DNA of 64,000 nucleotides from Sphingomonas ginsengisoli An et al. 2013 (GTDB taxonomy: Bacteria > Pseudomonadota > Alphaproteobacteria > Sphingomonadales > Sphingomonadaceae), in contig NZ_CP045434.1 in NCBI RefSeq assembly GCF_009363895.1, forward strand, positions 2,808,501-2,872,500, written 5' to 3'. Below, in pieces: positions 42,224 to 51,647 of the stretch. Position 1 is the stretch's first letter. Every line of letters begins with the position of its first letter. The position numbers and the translations under genes were made by a program. The notes under the pieces were generated by a model. The model worked only from the letters and a program-made list of their open reading frames with translations. It did not search any database and was not told the origin of the DNA.

Positions 42224-42559
42224 TTAGCGGTAGTAATAGCAGCGCTGCGGGGCGGTGATGCTGCGGTCGATCGCGCGGCCCGCGAAGGCGCCGCCGACCG
42301 CACCGGCCGCGGTGCCGAGCAGCCCGTGGCCGAGCAGTCCGCGCCCGAGCAGCGCGCCGCCGACGCCGCCGGCGATGAGGCCCGCGGTGCCATTCGAATG
42401 GCGGCAGGTCTTGTAGGCGTACCCGTAGGCCGTGCGGCCATGATAGCCGCGGCTGTAGTGGCGGCTGTGATGGGTCCGCGCCTCGACCGGCGCGGCCATC
42501 GTCGTCGCAGTGGTGGCCGCCAGCGCGGTGGCCGCGATCATGCGATTGAACGTCTTCAT
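42224..42559 (-). CDS. Glycine-zipper 2TM-like envelope protein
   Basis: 111 aa. Signal peptide ending near TTMAAPVEA, a His/Tyr/Arg-rich segment, then a glycine-zipper stretch GLIAGGVGGALLGRGLLGHG and GTAAGAVGGAFAGRAIDR, with terminal Cys. Such proteins associate with membranes and are common in the family. Function unknown. Confidence 0.8.
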   Translation of the reverse strand: MKTFNRMIAATALAATTATTMAAPVEARTHHSRHYSRGYHGRTAYGYAYKTCRHSNGTAGLIAGGVGGALLGRGLLGHGLLGTAAGAVGGAFAGRAIDRSITAPQRCYYYR

Positions 42560-42665
42560 CTTCTTTTCCCTTCCGAAGCTGAAGGGAGAGAATGGCCGAG
42601 CGGCACTGAACCCCCACTGAGGCGGCCGTTCATCTGGGATACGGGTCGGCGACCCGCCAAGCCTG

Positions 42666-43649
42666 TCAGTCGACCGCCAGCCAGTGCGACAGGTCGCGGC
42701 CGATCAGGCGGCCCAATTTGGCGGTGTCGGCGGCAAAGGCGTCGTGAATCTGCTGGCGCAGCGCGCGGTCTAGCACGACCTTGGGGGCGGGGACCTCGTT
42801 CCACTGGATCAACCGCTTGCGCGCGCGCATCACTGCAGTGACGGCGGGAGAGGGCGGCTTGCCCGACCCCTTGGCGAGGCGCGCCCGGAACCGGCGGCCG
42901 GCGAGCAGGCTCGTCACCAGTGGCGGCCGCTGGAGGAGGCGCTGGAGCCAGTGCCAGCGGACGCCCTCCGCCGCGCGCACCGCCGGAAACTCGCGGCGGC
43001 CGTCATCGGGCAGGCCGAGGAAGGCGAGCATGTCGGCATAGACCGCGGCCGGGCGGGCGACGAGGTCGTCGTGGACGACGACGTGGCAATGCTCGCGGCC
43101 GACCACGGCGAAAAAATGCTCCACCGCGTCGCCGAGCTTTCCGGCGAGGTCGTAGCGCAGCATCCGCGGGTCGAGCGTGCTCGACGGGATGCGGCGGCCG
43201 GCGGCGCGCTCGGGCACCAGTCGCCACGCCGCGGCGAAGCTTGGCGCGGTCTCGTCCCCGGTGACTAGATAGCGCTGGTGAAGCGAGGGGAGCATCTTCA
43301 TCGGATCGCGCACCGCGATGATAAATTTGGCCTCGGGCCACAGCTTGAGCAGCGGGGCGAGGCGATCGGCGCCGAACAGGTAGGAGACCGAGCCTTCCAT
43401 CAGCAGCTCGGCCGTGCGCCATTCGGGCCCGAAGAAGCGCTCGCAATAGCCCTGCTCGACGGTCTCCCGCAGCGTCGCCTCGTCCAGCCCGTCGAGATCG
43501 AAGATGGTGAAGTAATGCGGCTCCTTCGGCGACGAGAAGGTCACCGCCGGGTGGGTCATCAGATAATTGGCGAGACTGGTCGTCCCGCAGCGGGGCGCGC
43601 CGACGATCGCCGCCAGCGGAGGCCATCGCTCGCCCGGCGAGTCACTCAT
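42666..43649 (-). CDS. Sulfotransferase-family protein
   Basis: 327 aa. The 5'-phosphosulfate loop of PAPS-dependent sulfotransferases is IVGAPRCGTTSLANYLMTHP near the N-terminus, followed by KEPHYFT and the 3'-phosphate region AKFIIAVRDPMKMLPSLHQR. It likely transfers sulfate from PAPS to an envelope glycan or small molecule; the acceptor is unknown. Its stop-to-bamB order (3 bp after it) puts it downstream of bamB on the same strand. Confidence 0.88.
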   Translation of the reverse strand: MSDSPGERWPPLAAIVGAPRCGTTSLANYLMTHPAVTFSSPKEPHYFTIFDLDGLDEATLRETVEQGYCERFFGPEWRTAELLMEGSVSYLFGADRLAPLLKLWPEAKFIIAVRDPMKMLPSLHQRYLVTGDETAPSFAAAWRLVPERAAGRRIPSSTLDPRMLRYDLAGKLGDAVEHFFAVVGREHCHVVVHDDLVARPAAVYADMLAFLGLPDDGRREFPAVRAAEGVRWHWLQRLLQRPPLVTSLLAGRRFRARLAKGSGKPPSPAVTAVMRARKRLIQWNEVPAPKVVLDRALRQQIHDAFAADTAKLGRLIGRDLSHWLAVD

Positions 43650-43652
43650 CGC

Positions 43653-44972
43653 TTAGCGGAAGGCGTGCAGCCGAGCGCGATCATCGAGGATGTAGAGCGC
43701 GTTGTTGGCGACCACGGGGGCGAGGTGGACCCCGACCCCGACATTGGTCTGGCCCTGGACCGCGCCATTGTCGGGATTGACGCTGACCAGCGCGCCGGTC
43801 GAGCTGGCAAGCAGCAGGCGGCCGCCGGCGGCGACCGGACCGACGTAAGTGATGACGCCCGATTTGTTCTTGGGCTTCACGAAACCGGGAAGCTGGGTGA
43901 TCCAGCGGATCTTGCCGGTGTTTCGGGCGATCGCGACCAGTCGCGCGTCATCGGTCACGACGAACACCCAGTCGCCGACCACCGCGGGGGTGGCGATGCC
44001 GGCGATGTTGAGCTCCCAGATGCGCTGGCCCGACAGCAGGTCGATCGCGACCATCCGGCCGCCCTGGCCGACCGCGAACACCTGACCGTTGTCGATCACC
44101 GGCGAGGCGTCGATGTCCGACAGCGTCGCGACCGAGGTCGAGATCGAGGTCCGCGCGAGCGCGTCCTGCCAGACGGTGCGGCCGTTCTCGGCGCGGTAGG
44201 CGTTGAGCTCGCCCGAGCTGAAGCCCGCGACCACGGTCGACTGGGCGAGCGCCGGGGCGCCGGTACCGAACACGCCGGCGATCTCGAGGCTGGCGGGGTT
44301 GGTCCAGTTGGTGGTGCCGTCGACCGCTTTCAAAGAGGTGATCTGGTTGTCCTGGCTCATCACATAGACGTTGGTGCCGTCGACCGACGGTGCGCCGCGC
44401 AAGGGGCCGCTCATCCGCACGGTCCAGGCGATCCCGCCGGTGTCGGTGGCGAGCGCGGCGACATAGCCGAGGCCGTTGGTGGCGAAGGCGCGTCCGTTCG
44501 AGACGGCGACGCCGCCGCCGAACAGCGAGGCGTTGTTGCGCTTGCTGGTGCCGAACTGGGTCGCCCACAGCTGGCGGCCGCTGTTGGCGTCGAACGCGCG
44601 CACGGTCGAGCTGGTGTCGATGGTGAAGACCTTGCCACCGTCGACCACCGGAGCCGCCGCGAGCCGCTCGTTGGGGCGGTCACCGCCGCCGACGCTGGCG
44701 CTCCACGCGAGGTGCAGGCTGGCGGGCAGCGCGACGTGGCCGATCGCCTTGCTCGGCGTGCCGCCAGGCTGCGGCCAGTCGGTGTTGACGGTCGCGTCGG
44801 GCAGCGAAAAGGCCTCCGCAGCGGTCGCCGGATCGACCGCGATGTCGGCGTCGCGCGTGAGGACCGAGGTCCGGTTGCCGACCACCGGTGTCTTCTTGGG
44901 GTGGCCCTTGAAGGTGTTGCAGCCGCTCAAGAGCGCGGCCGCGATCATCACTCCGACGAGGCTCTTCTTCAT
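43653..44972 (-). CDS. bamB: Outer membrane assembly factor BamB
   Basis: 439 aa lipoprotein, lipobox LLSGC, then a PQQ-like eight-bladed beta-propeller with repeated W and A-rich blades (for example GRQLWATQFG, GTTNWTNPAS, GQRIWELNIA). It supports BamA in inserting outer-membrane beta-barrels. The ATG at 44972 starts the signal peptide directly. The TPR gene lies 23 bp upstream, the usual order. Confidence 0.94.
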   Translation of the reverse strand: MKKSLVGVMIAAALLSGCNTFKGHPKKTPVVGNRTSVLTRDADIAVDPATAAEAFSLPDATVNTDWPQPGGTPSKAIGHVALPASLHLAWSASVGGGDRPNERLAAAPVVDGGKVFTIDTSSTVRAFDANSGRQLWATQFGTSKRNNASLFGGGVAVSNGRAFATNGLGYVAALATDTGGIAWTVRMSGPLRGAPSVDGTNVYVMSQDNQITSLKAVDGTTNWTNPASLEIAGVFGTGAPALAQSTVVAGFSSGELNAYRAENGRTVWQDALARTSISTSVATLSDIDASPVIDNGQVFAVGQGGRMVAIDLLSGQRIWELNIAGIATPAVVGDWVFVVTDDARLVAIARNTGKIRWITQLPGFVKPKNKSGVITYVGPVAAGGRLLLASSTGALVSVNPDNGAVQGQTNVGVGVHLAPVVANNALYILDDRARLHAFR

Positions 44973-44995
44973 GTGGGTCACGTCCGTGCTGATCC

Positions 44996-45697
44996 TTACT
45001 GGCCGGCGACGAGCCCGCTGGCGGCGTCCACGCCCAGCGAACTGGCGAGTTGCAGCGCCCGCGAGCGGATGCCGCCCGGAACTTGATTGTCTTGCGCGAC
45101 GCGGGCGAACATCCGCCCCGCTTCGGCCTTGCGATTGGCCTTGAGCAGCGCGGCGCCGGTCATCTCGCCGGCGGTGCCGAACCACGGATTGCCGGGCTGC
45201 GCGAACGGCTGGAGCCGGGCGATCACGTCGTCGGGCTTGAGGCTGTCGAATTCGATGGCGGTCTGGCGGATGAGCGCGGCATCGCGGACCGACTGCGGTT
45301 GGTCCTTGTCGTCGGCGACCGCCTTGTAGGAGGCGAGCGCCTTGGCACGGTCGCCATTGCTCTGCGCCAGCGCGCCCTGGATCATCTGCGCCAGGCCGCT
45401 ATATTCGTCGTTGCCGCTGTCGGCGATCGCCTGGAGCTGGTCCTGCACCGGCTTGCCGTTACGCCCCGACGAGACGTCGTTGAGAACGGCCAGCAATTTC
45501 TCGCTCTGCTCGGCCGCCTGCTGGCGCTGATGCTCCTGCCACCACAGGAAGGCGCCGGCGGCGATGATGAACAGCACGAGTGCGCCGATCAGCCAGCTGC
45601 CGTAGCGCTTGACGAAATTCTCGGCCTGGTCGCGGCGCAGATTCTCGTCGACTTCGCGGATGAAGCTTTCGTTGGTTTCGCCGGGAGCCAGAGCCAA
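44996..45697 (-). CDS. YfgM-like TPR protein
   Basis: 233 aa. Cytoplasmic N-terminus, one membrane segment (about residues 33-52, GSWLIGALVLFIIAAGAFLW) and a periplasmic TPR domain. It matches YfgM, an ancillary chaperone that interacts with the SecYEG/PpiD complex and lies before bamB in many proteobacteria. Confidence 0.9.
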   Translation of the reverse strand: MALAPGETNESFIREVDENLRRDQAENFVKRYGSWLIGALVLFIIAAGAFLWWQEHQRQQAAEQSEKLLAVLNDVSSGRNGKPVQDQLQAIADSGNDEYSGLAQMIQGALAQSNGDRAKALASYKAVADDKDQPQSVRDAALIRQTAIEFDSLKPDDVIARLQPFAQPGNPWFGTAGEMTGAALLKANRKAEAGRMFARVAQDNQVPGGIRSRALQLASSLGVDAASGLVAGQ

Positions 45698-45832
45698 GGA
45701 TGCGGACTTTCAGATGATCAGAAGAACGGTCGCCACACCCTCTTCACCCGAGCGCGGATGAACAGAAGCTTGGCAGCGAAGCGCGTCTAGAGGCTTTTGC
45801 GCGCGAGGCAAAGGGGAGCGCCGGCGGCCGCC

Positions 45833-46702
45833 TCACGCCTTGGGGCGATAGGTCTGGTCGGCGGTGGGGAAGCGGCGCTCGCGCACTTCGCCGGCATAGG
45901 TCGCGACCGCCTCGGTGATACGGGTGGCGAGATCGTCGTAGCGTTTGACGAACCGCGGGGTGCGCTCGAACAGGCCGAGCATGTCCTCGGTCACCAGCAC
46001 CTGGCCGTCGCACCTAGCCGAAGCGCCAATGCCGATCACCGGCGGCTCGACCGCTCCCGCGACCTCGGTGGCGATGTCCTCGAGCACGCCTTCGACCACG
46101 ATGGTGAAGGCCCCGGCCTGGGCGATCGCGCTGGCGTCGGCCTTGATCTTGGCGGCCTCGGCCTGGTTGCGGCCGCGCGCGCCGTAGCCGCCGAGCGCGT
46201 TGACCGCCTGCGGGGTCAGGCCGACATGGCCGATCACCGGAATGCCGCGCTCGGTGAGGAAGCGGACGGTCGGCGCCATCGCCTCGCCGCCCTCGAGCTT
46301 GACCGCCGCGCAGCCGGTCTCCTTCATCACCCGCGCCGCGCTTTCGAACGCCTGCTCGGGTGAGGCCTCGTAGCTGCCGAACGGCATGTCGACCGCGACC
46401 AGCGCGTGCCAGCTGCCGCGCACCACCGCGGCGCCGTGCGCGCACATCATCTCGAGCGTCACCGGCACCGTCGAAGGCAACCCGTAGATCACCTGGCCAA
46501 GGCTGTCGCCGACCAGCAGCAGGTCGCAATGCGGATCGAGCAATTGCGCCATCCGCATCGTGTAGGCGGTCAGCATGACGATCGGCTCGGCGGTGACGCC
46601 TTCGGTCTTGCGGCCCTTGAGGCCCGGCACGGTCATTCTTTTGCCGGGGACCGGTGACGGAGTGGCTCTGCTGGTGGCGGTGTCGAGGGTGAAGGTGCTC
46701 AT
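45833..46702 (-). CDS. panB: 3-methyl-2-oxobutanoate hydroxymethyltransferase
   Basis: 289 aa, first step of pantothenate synthesis (ketoisovalerate to ketopantoate). Canonical motifs: [42 protein letters not shown], and [20 protein letters not shown]. The first 22 residues are an extension over the usual length; a shorter start is possible. Confidence 0.95.
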   Translation of the reverse strand: MSTFTLDTATSRATPSPVPGKRMTVPGLKGRKTEGVTAEPIVMLTAYTMRMAQLLDPHCDLLLVGDSLGQVIYGLPSTVPVTLEMMCAHGAAVVRGSWHALVAVDMPFGSYEASPEQAFESAARVMKETGCAAVKLEGGEAMAPTVRFLTERGIPVIGHVGLTPQAVNALGGYGARGRNQAEAAKIKADASAIAQAGAFTIVVEGVLEDIATEVAGAVEPPVIGIGASARCDGQVLVTEDMLGLFERTPRFVKRYDDLATRITEAVATYAGEVRERRFPTADQTYRPKA

Positions 46703-46795
46703 GGCGCAAGGTCTCTAGCGTAACCGTCGCGCGGAGTCTTCGAGTGGTCACGCCAGGTCCACCGTGGTGCCATCTGGCGCGTCTATAAGACGCTC

Positions 46796-46984
46796 ATGGA
46801 TGAGGAACTCGACTATCATCGCAGCCGCGCCAATCGCGAACTCAACCTCGGGCTTGCCAGCAGCGCGATCCGCGTCGCCCGCGCCCACCTCCAGCTGAGC
46901 TCGCTCCATTTCAAGAAGATGCGCGAGATCGAATTGCGCTCGCAGCACGCCGCCGTCCGCGCGGAGCCGCCCTTCGTCCTTTAG
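46796..46984 (+). CDS. Small hypothetical protein
   Basis: 62 aa, helix-forming, Arg/His/Leu-rich: starts MDEELDYHRSRANRELNLGL. No hydrophobic segment, no Cys, no known domain. It is convergent with the histidine kinase, with a 4-nt overlap of stops. It appears coding (no low complexity) but is not recognised. Confidence 0.6.
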   Translation: MDEELDYHRSRANRELNLGLASSAIRVARAHLQLSSLHFKKMREIELRSQHAAVRAEPPFVL

Positions 46985-48351
46985 GCGGCGGCGTCGCTCT
47001 TGCGGGCAAGCGGCAGCTCGAGCTCGGCGTTGAGCCCGGGGCGATTGTCGCTCAGCACCAATTTGCCGTCGTGGAGGTGGGCGATCGCCTGCACCAGCGC
47101 GAGGCCGAGGCCGGCGCCCTGCCGTGAGCGGCTGGGGTCGAGGCGGCCGAACCGGCGACGGGCTTCTTCAAGGCGCTCAGGCGGAATGCCGGGGCCGCGG
47201 TCGGCGACGCCCATCCGCAACACGTCCCCGTCGCCGGCGATGAAGACGCGGATCTGGCCGCCGGCGGCGCCGTAGGCGAGCGAATTCTCGATCAAATTGC
47301 TGAGCGCCTGAGCGAGCAACTGGCGGTGACCGGCGAGGGTCGGCACCCGCGCGGCGCCGTCGAAGATCAGGGTGACGCCCTGTTCCTCGGCGACCGGCTC
47401 GTACATCTCGACCAGCTCGCGGCCGAGCTCGTCGGGATCGAAGCGGGTGAACTGGCTGCGCGCGGTCATCGATTCGGAGCGGCCGATCTCGAGCACGGTG
47501 GTAAGCACGCGCATCAGCGAATCGGCCTGGGCGATGACGTTGCCGAGGAGGAAGTCGCGCTCGCGCTCGTCGCTCGCATTGACCGCTGCGTCGGCGGCCG
47601 AGCGCAGTCGGCTGACCGGTGAGCGCAGGTCGTGGGCGAGGCTGTCGGTGAGCATCCTGAGCTCCTCCATCAGCGTGGCGATGCGGTCGAGCATGTGGTT
47701 GATCTGACGCGACAGGCCGGCGAAGGCGTCGCCGCCGGTGGTCGGCGCGGCCAGCCGCTGGGCGAAGTCCCCGGCCCCGAAGGCGCTGGTCACCCCGACG
47801 ATGTCGCGCACCCGTCGCTCGACGAACTGGGCGAGCAGCCCGCCGGTCAGCAGCCCAAGCAGCACCGCGATGGCGAGGCCGATCAGCAGCGAGCGTTCAA
47901 GGATGTCGCGGACCGCAATCTCCTCGCCGGTCAAGCGGCCGGTCAGCAGCCAGTGCTGGCCGTCGATCGGGACCAGCCGGACCGATGCCTCACGGGCAAC
48001 CGAGTCGCCGCGCAGGTGGACCTTGACCGTGAGATAGCCTTCCTTGGGGCCGTCTTTCCATTCGGGCTCGGCGCCCAGCGACCCCACCAGCGGCGTGCCG
48101 TCGCGGTCGAGGATCGCGACCACCGCCTGCGGATCGTTCTGCAGGTCGGCGTCGACCACCGCATTGCGCAAACCGCCGAGGCCGCGACTGCGGTAGACGT
48201 CGGCCAGCGCCTCGCCCTGCTCCTGTTCCTGCTGGACGCGGCTCGACGACATTTCGTCGTGCGTGCGGAAGTTGACGAAGCCGATGACGGCCAGGTTCGA
48301 CGCCAGCGCGAGCAGCCCCGCGAACAGGGCGATGCGCAGCGTGATCGGCAC
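46981..48351 (-). CDS. Sensor histidine kinase (HisKA/HAMP)
   Basis: 456 aa. Membrane segment at 7-27, a periplasmic sensor of about 120 residues, a second membrane segment near 154-174, then HAMP. Phospho-acceptor His240 in SLAHDLRSP, N box SNLIENSLAYG, G boxes DRGPGIPPERLEE and GAGLGLALV. GTG start. It follows the response regulator after 9 bp. Signal unknown. Confidence 0.92.
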   Translation of the reverse strand: MPITLRIALFAGLLALASNLAVIGFVNFRTHDEMSSSRVQQEQEQGEALADVYRSRGLGGLRNAVVDADLQNDPQAVVAILDRDGTPLVGSLGAEPEWKDGPKEGYLTVKVHLRGDSVAREASVRLVPIDGQHWLLTGRLTGEEIAVRDILERSLLIGLAIAVLLGLLTGGLLAQFVERRVRDIVGVTSAFGAGDFAQRLAAPTTGGDAFAGLSRQINHMLDRIATLMEELRMLTDSLAHDLRSPVSRLRSAADAAVNASDERERDFLLGNVIAQADSLMRVLTTVLEIGRSESMTARSQFTRFDPDELGRELVEMYEPVAEEQGVTLIFDGAARVPTLAGHRQLLAQALSNLIENSLAYGAAGGQIRVFIAGDGDVLRMGVADRGPGIPPERLEEARRRFGRLDPSRSRQGAGLGLALVQAIAHLHDGKLVLSDNRPGLNAELELPLARKSDAAA

Positions 48352-48360
48352 GTGCCTGGC

Positions 48361-49041
48361 TTACGCCGCGAGCATGTAGCCGGCGCCGCGCACCGTGTGC
48401 AGCAGGGGCTTCTCGAACCCGTCGTCGAGCTTGCGGCGCAAGCGGCTGACGTGAACGTCGATGACGTTCGTCCCTGGGTCGAAGTGATAGTCCCACACCT
48501 TTTCGAGCAGCATGGTGCGGGTCACCACGCGCCCGGCGTTGCGGGCGAAATATTCGAGCAGGAGGTACTCACGGGGCTTCAGGTCGAGCTTCTTGCCGGC
48601 GCGGCGGACGCTGCGCGCGAGCGGGTCGATTTCGAGATCGGCGACGGTCAGCTTGGGGTCGACGTTGACCCGCGCCTCGCTGCGGCGGAGCAGCGCATTG
48701 GCGCGCGCCAGCAGCTCGGCGAAGGAGAAAGGCTTGACCAGATAATCGTCCGAGCCGCTTTCCAGCCCGTCGATCCGGTCGCCGACCGAGGCCAGCGCGG
48801 AGAGCACCAGCACCGGCGTCGTCAGCCCCGCCGCCCGCAGCGCCTTCAACACCGCGATCCCGTCGAGGCCCGGCAGCATGCGGTCGAGGATGATGAGGTC
48901 GAATTGGCCGTCGGTGGCGCGGTAGAGGCCGTCCTGGCCGTTGGCGGCATGCTCGACGCTATGCCCCTCCTCGCTCAACCCGCGAGTCAGGTAGGCCGCC
49001 GTCTCGGCGTCGTCCTCAACGATCAGAATTTTGCGGCCCAT
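48361..49041 (-). CDS. OmpR/PhoB-family response regulator
   Basis: 226 aa. Receiver domain with Asp53 in IILDRMLPG and Lys in VKPFSF; winged-helix effector with YLLLEYFARNAGRVV and the recognition helix NVIDVHVSRLRRKLDD. ATG at 49041 with GAGG upstream. It forms an operon with the kinase and probably autoregulates through the direct repeats upstream. Confidence 0.93.
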   Translation of the reverse strand: MGRKILIVEDDAETAAYLTRGLSEEGHSVEHAANGQDGLYRATDGQFDLIILDRMLPGLDGIAVLKALRAAGLTTPVLVLSALASVGDRIDGLESGSDDYLVKPFSFAELLARANALLRRSEARVNVDPKLTVADLEIDPLARSVRRAGKKLDLKPREYLLLEYFARNAGRVVTRTMLLEKVWDYHFDPGTNVIDVHVSRLRRKLDDGFEKPLLHTVRGAGYMLAA

Positions 49042-49090
49042 TGCCACCTCTCGAACCGCACCCTGGTGCATGACTGTAACAATGCCCGGC

Positions 49091-49133
49091 CAAACTGGAA
49101 ACATGCTGCATCCCGCCAGGCAAGCTGGAAACA
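49091..49133. repeat. Two 13-bp direct repeats upstream of the response regulator
   Basis: CAAACTGGAAACA (49091-49103) and CAAGCTGGAAACA (49121-49133) differ at one base and start exactly 30 bp apart. They lie 50-92 bp upstream of the response regulator start. On the minus strand TTTCCA in the nearer copy is 17 nt from TACAGT, a possible promoter. Confidence 0.55.
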
Positions 49134-49301
49134 GGGGGTGTCCCAACACCCGCCCGACGGGATGCAGCGAGGCTCGACCGGCTTAGAACGAAGGGAGTCT
49201 TCGCCGGACGAACCTATCTCGTCAGGGCAAAGATGTAGTCGCACCGGCTTGTTTACGAGGTGGAATCGCCATGAAACATTGTTCATGGCGGGGGCAGGAG
49301 C

Positions 49302-49877
49302 TCAGCCCTCGATGACGACCTTGGTGCCGAGCTTGGTCAGCCCGTAGAGCTTCTCGGCGAACTTGTACGGCAACCGCACGCAGCCGTGGCTGGCAGGATA
49401 GCCGGGCAGCGGGCCGGCGTGGAAGGCGATGCCCTTGCTGTCGTACATCTGCATGAACGGCATCGGCGCATTGTCGTACTTGCGGCTGTAGCCCTTCACC
49501 TTCTTGTTCATCACCGCCCAGAAACCGAGCGGGGTCTCGCGGCCCTTCTTTCCGCTCGAGATGGTCGACACTCCGACCAGCGCCTCGCCCTTGTAGACGT
49601 ATAAGGTCTGGGTGAGCAGGTCGATGACGACGCGGGCATCGCCGTCGGGGATGGTCGCGGCGAAGCGATAGTCGCCGGGCCGCATCGCCATCGGCCCGAA
49701 GGTCGCCAGCGCATCCTTGCGCGCCTGGGGGGCGAAGCCGTTGGTCCATTTGTATGGCAGTTCGGCGACCGCCGGCGGCGGGGCCTGGACGACCTGGCGC
49801 GGAGCGGTGGCGCAGCCGGCGAGCAGGCTGGCGACGAGCAGGGCGGCAAGCCGCGAGGTCGTGAAAAGAGCGCGCAT
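49302..49877 (-). CDS. L,D-transpeptidase (YkuD), lipoprotein
   Basis: 191 aa. ATG at 49877 opens a signal peptide with lipobox LLAGC (about residue 22). The catalytic motif SHGCVRLP is present; the YkuD domain includes FHAGPLPGYPA. It cross-links peptidoglycan or attaches lipoproteins to it. It is on the minus strand and lies upstream of the response-regulator operon. Confidence 0.92.
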   Translation of the reverse strand: MRALFTTSRLAALLVASLLAGCATAPRQVVQAPPPAVAELPYKWTNGFAPQARKDALATFGPMAMRPGDYRFAATIPDGDARVVIDLLTQTLYVYKGEALVGVSTISSGKKGRETPLGFWAVMNKKVKGYSRKYDNAPMPFMQMYDSKGIAFHAGPLPGYPASHGCVRLPYKFAEKLYGLTKLGTKVVIEG

Positions 49878-49944
49878 ATCCGCCGATCCAGCCGAGCCGG
49901 GAGCGTCCGTCAAGTCACTGGTAAACGGGCGATTACCCGTTAAC

Positions 49945-51543
49945 TCACCCGCCGATGCCGGTGTGCGCCGGCGGCGGGTTCAAGTGGCTCCAGATGCTGC
50001 TCACCACCACCGAGCCTTCGCCGACCGAGGAAGCGACCCGCTTGACCGACCCGGCGCGGACATCGCCGACCGCGAAGATGCCGGGGTGCGAGGTCTCGAA
50101 CCCGCTGCCGCCGCCGACCTCGCGCCCGGTGCGGACGAAGCCCTTGGGGTCGAGTTCGACCAGTCCCGACAGCCAGTCGGTGTTGGGCGCGGCGCCGATC
50201 ATGATGAATAGCGCCGAGGCGGGCAGCGTCTCTTCGCCGCCCGCGCGGTCGATCCGCACCGCCGACAGATGCGCCTCGCCCTCGAGCCCGGCGAGCTGGC
50301 TGTGATAATGGATGGTGATCCGCGGGTCGGCCTCAAGCCGGTCGCGCAGATAGGCGCTCATGCTCGCCGCGAGCGAAGAGCCGCGCACCAGCAAATGGAC
50401 GTGGCGCGCGGTCCGCGACAGGTACATCGCCGCCTGGCCCGCGCTGTTGCCGCCCCCGATCACCACCGCCTCGGTCTCGCGGCAGAAGCGCGCCTCCATC
50501 TCGGTCGCGGCATAATAGACGCCGGCGCCCTCGAACTCCTCGAGCCGGTCGATCGGCAGGCGGCGGTACTGGACCCCGGTCGCGACCAGGATCGCGCGGG
50601 CGCACAAAGTGGTGCGGTCATCGAGCGTGGCGCAGAAGCCGTCGGCGGTCTTTTCCAGCCCCTCGACCCGCCGCGGCATGGCGAAACGGGTGCCGAACTT
50701 CATCGCCTGGATCTGCCCGCGGAAGGTGAGGTCGGCGCCCGAGATGCCGGTCGGGAAGCCCATGTAATTCTCGATCCGGCTGCTGGTCCCGGCCTGGCCG
50801 CCGATCGCGCTGTCCTCGACCACCAGCGCGCTCAGCCCCTCCGAACCGGCATAGACCGCGGCGGCGACCCCCGCCGGCCCGCCGCCGACGATCAGCAGGT
50901 CGAGCTGCTCGCCATGACCCGGCTCGATGTGGAGGCCGAGGCGCTCGGCGAGGCAGCGGGTGGTCGGGGGCACGATCGGCTCACCCGCGAAGGTGACGCC
51001 GGGGCGGCCGCCCGGACCGTCGGCGGGCGGGGCGGTGCGGAAGGCGATGCGGTTGCGCGAGAGGAAGCTCGCGATCCGGTTGATCCCGACGTCCTCGTCG
51101 ACCCCGAACAGCACCACGCTGCTGCGTCCCTCGGCGACGATCATCCGGCGGCGGGCGGCGAACACGGTCAGCACATGGTCGGAGATTTCGGGGACCTGCC
51201 CCATCAGGGTCAGCATTGCCGGACGCGGCACCTCGAGCGTGCGGGTGGCCATGCTGGCGCGCATCGGAATCGTCATCGGCGCGCCGCTCAGGAAGCTGAG
51301 CTCGCCCATGAACTGGCCGGCGCGCAGCACCGATTCCATCATCCGCAAATTGGTGTCGGGGTCGACGACCTCGATCTCGCCGTCGAGCACCAGCACGAAG
51401 CGATCCTGCGGGGCGCCGGCCGCGAGGACGGTTTCGCCCGCCTCATAGGTGCGCTCCGCCCCGACCGCGCGCATTGCCGCCAGCTCCTCCTCGCGGAACG
51501 GCACCGGCCGCATCGCCGTCAGGTCGTCGCCGATCGATTCCAT
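49945..51543 (-). CDS. Cyclic-nucleotide-binding domain fused to thioredoxin-reductase-like flavoprotein
   Basis: 532 aa. Residues 1-150 form a cNMP-binding domain (DRFVLVLDGEIEVVD, RAGQFMGELSFLSG). Residues 205-520 are thioredoxin-reductase-like: FAD motif LLIVGGGPAGVAAAVYAG, NADPH motif AVVIGGGNSAGQAA, and C-terminal HPGIFAVGDVRAGSVKRV. The redox CATC motif of true thioredoxin reductase is replaced by AATE (in GVYYAATEME), so it cannot act as a classical enzyme on thioredoxin. Perhaps a cNMP- or phosphate-signal-controlled oxidoreductase; role unknown. Confidence 0.88.
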   Translation of the reverse strand: MESIGDDLTAMRPVPFREEELAAMRAVGAERTYEAGETVLAAGAPQDRFVLVLDGEIEVVDPDTNLRMMESVLRAGQFMGELSFLSGAPMTIPMRASMATRTLEVPRPAMLTLMGQVPEISDHVLTVFAARRRMIVAEGRSSVVLFGVDEDVGINRIASFLSRNRIAFRTAPPADGPGGRPGVTFAGEPIVPPTTRCLAERLGLHIEPGHGEQLDLLIVGGGPAGVAAAVYAGSEGLSALVVEDSAIGGQAGTSSRIENYMGFPTGISGADLTFRGQIQAMKFGTRFAMPRRVEGLEKTADGFCATLDDRTTLCARAILVATGVQYRRLPIDRLEEFEGAGVYYAATEMEARFCRETEAVVIGGGNSAGQAAMYLSRTARHVHLLVRGSSLAASMSAYLRDRLEADPRITIHYHSQLAGLEGEAHLSAVRIDRAGGEETLPASALFIMIGAAPNTDWLSGLVELDPKGFVRTGREVGGGSGFETSHPGIFAVGDVRAGSVKRVASSVGEGSVVVSSIWSHLNPPPAHTGIGG

Positions 51544-51647
51544 GTATTCGCGCTCCGCCGGCTGGTGAAGGTCTTAGGTGAGGGAGATGCCCGGGCAGGG
51601 CAAGAGTTCGTCTTGGCAGCGTAACGAGCGCGCTCTAGCGCGGCCTC

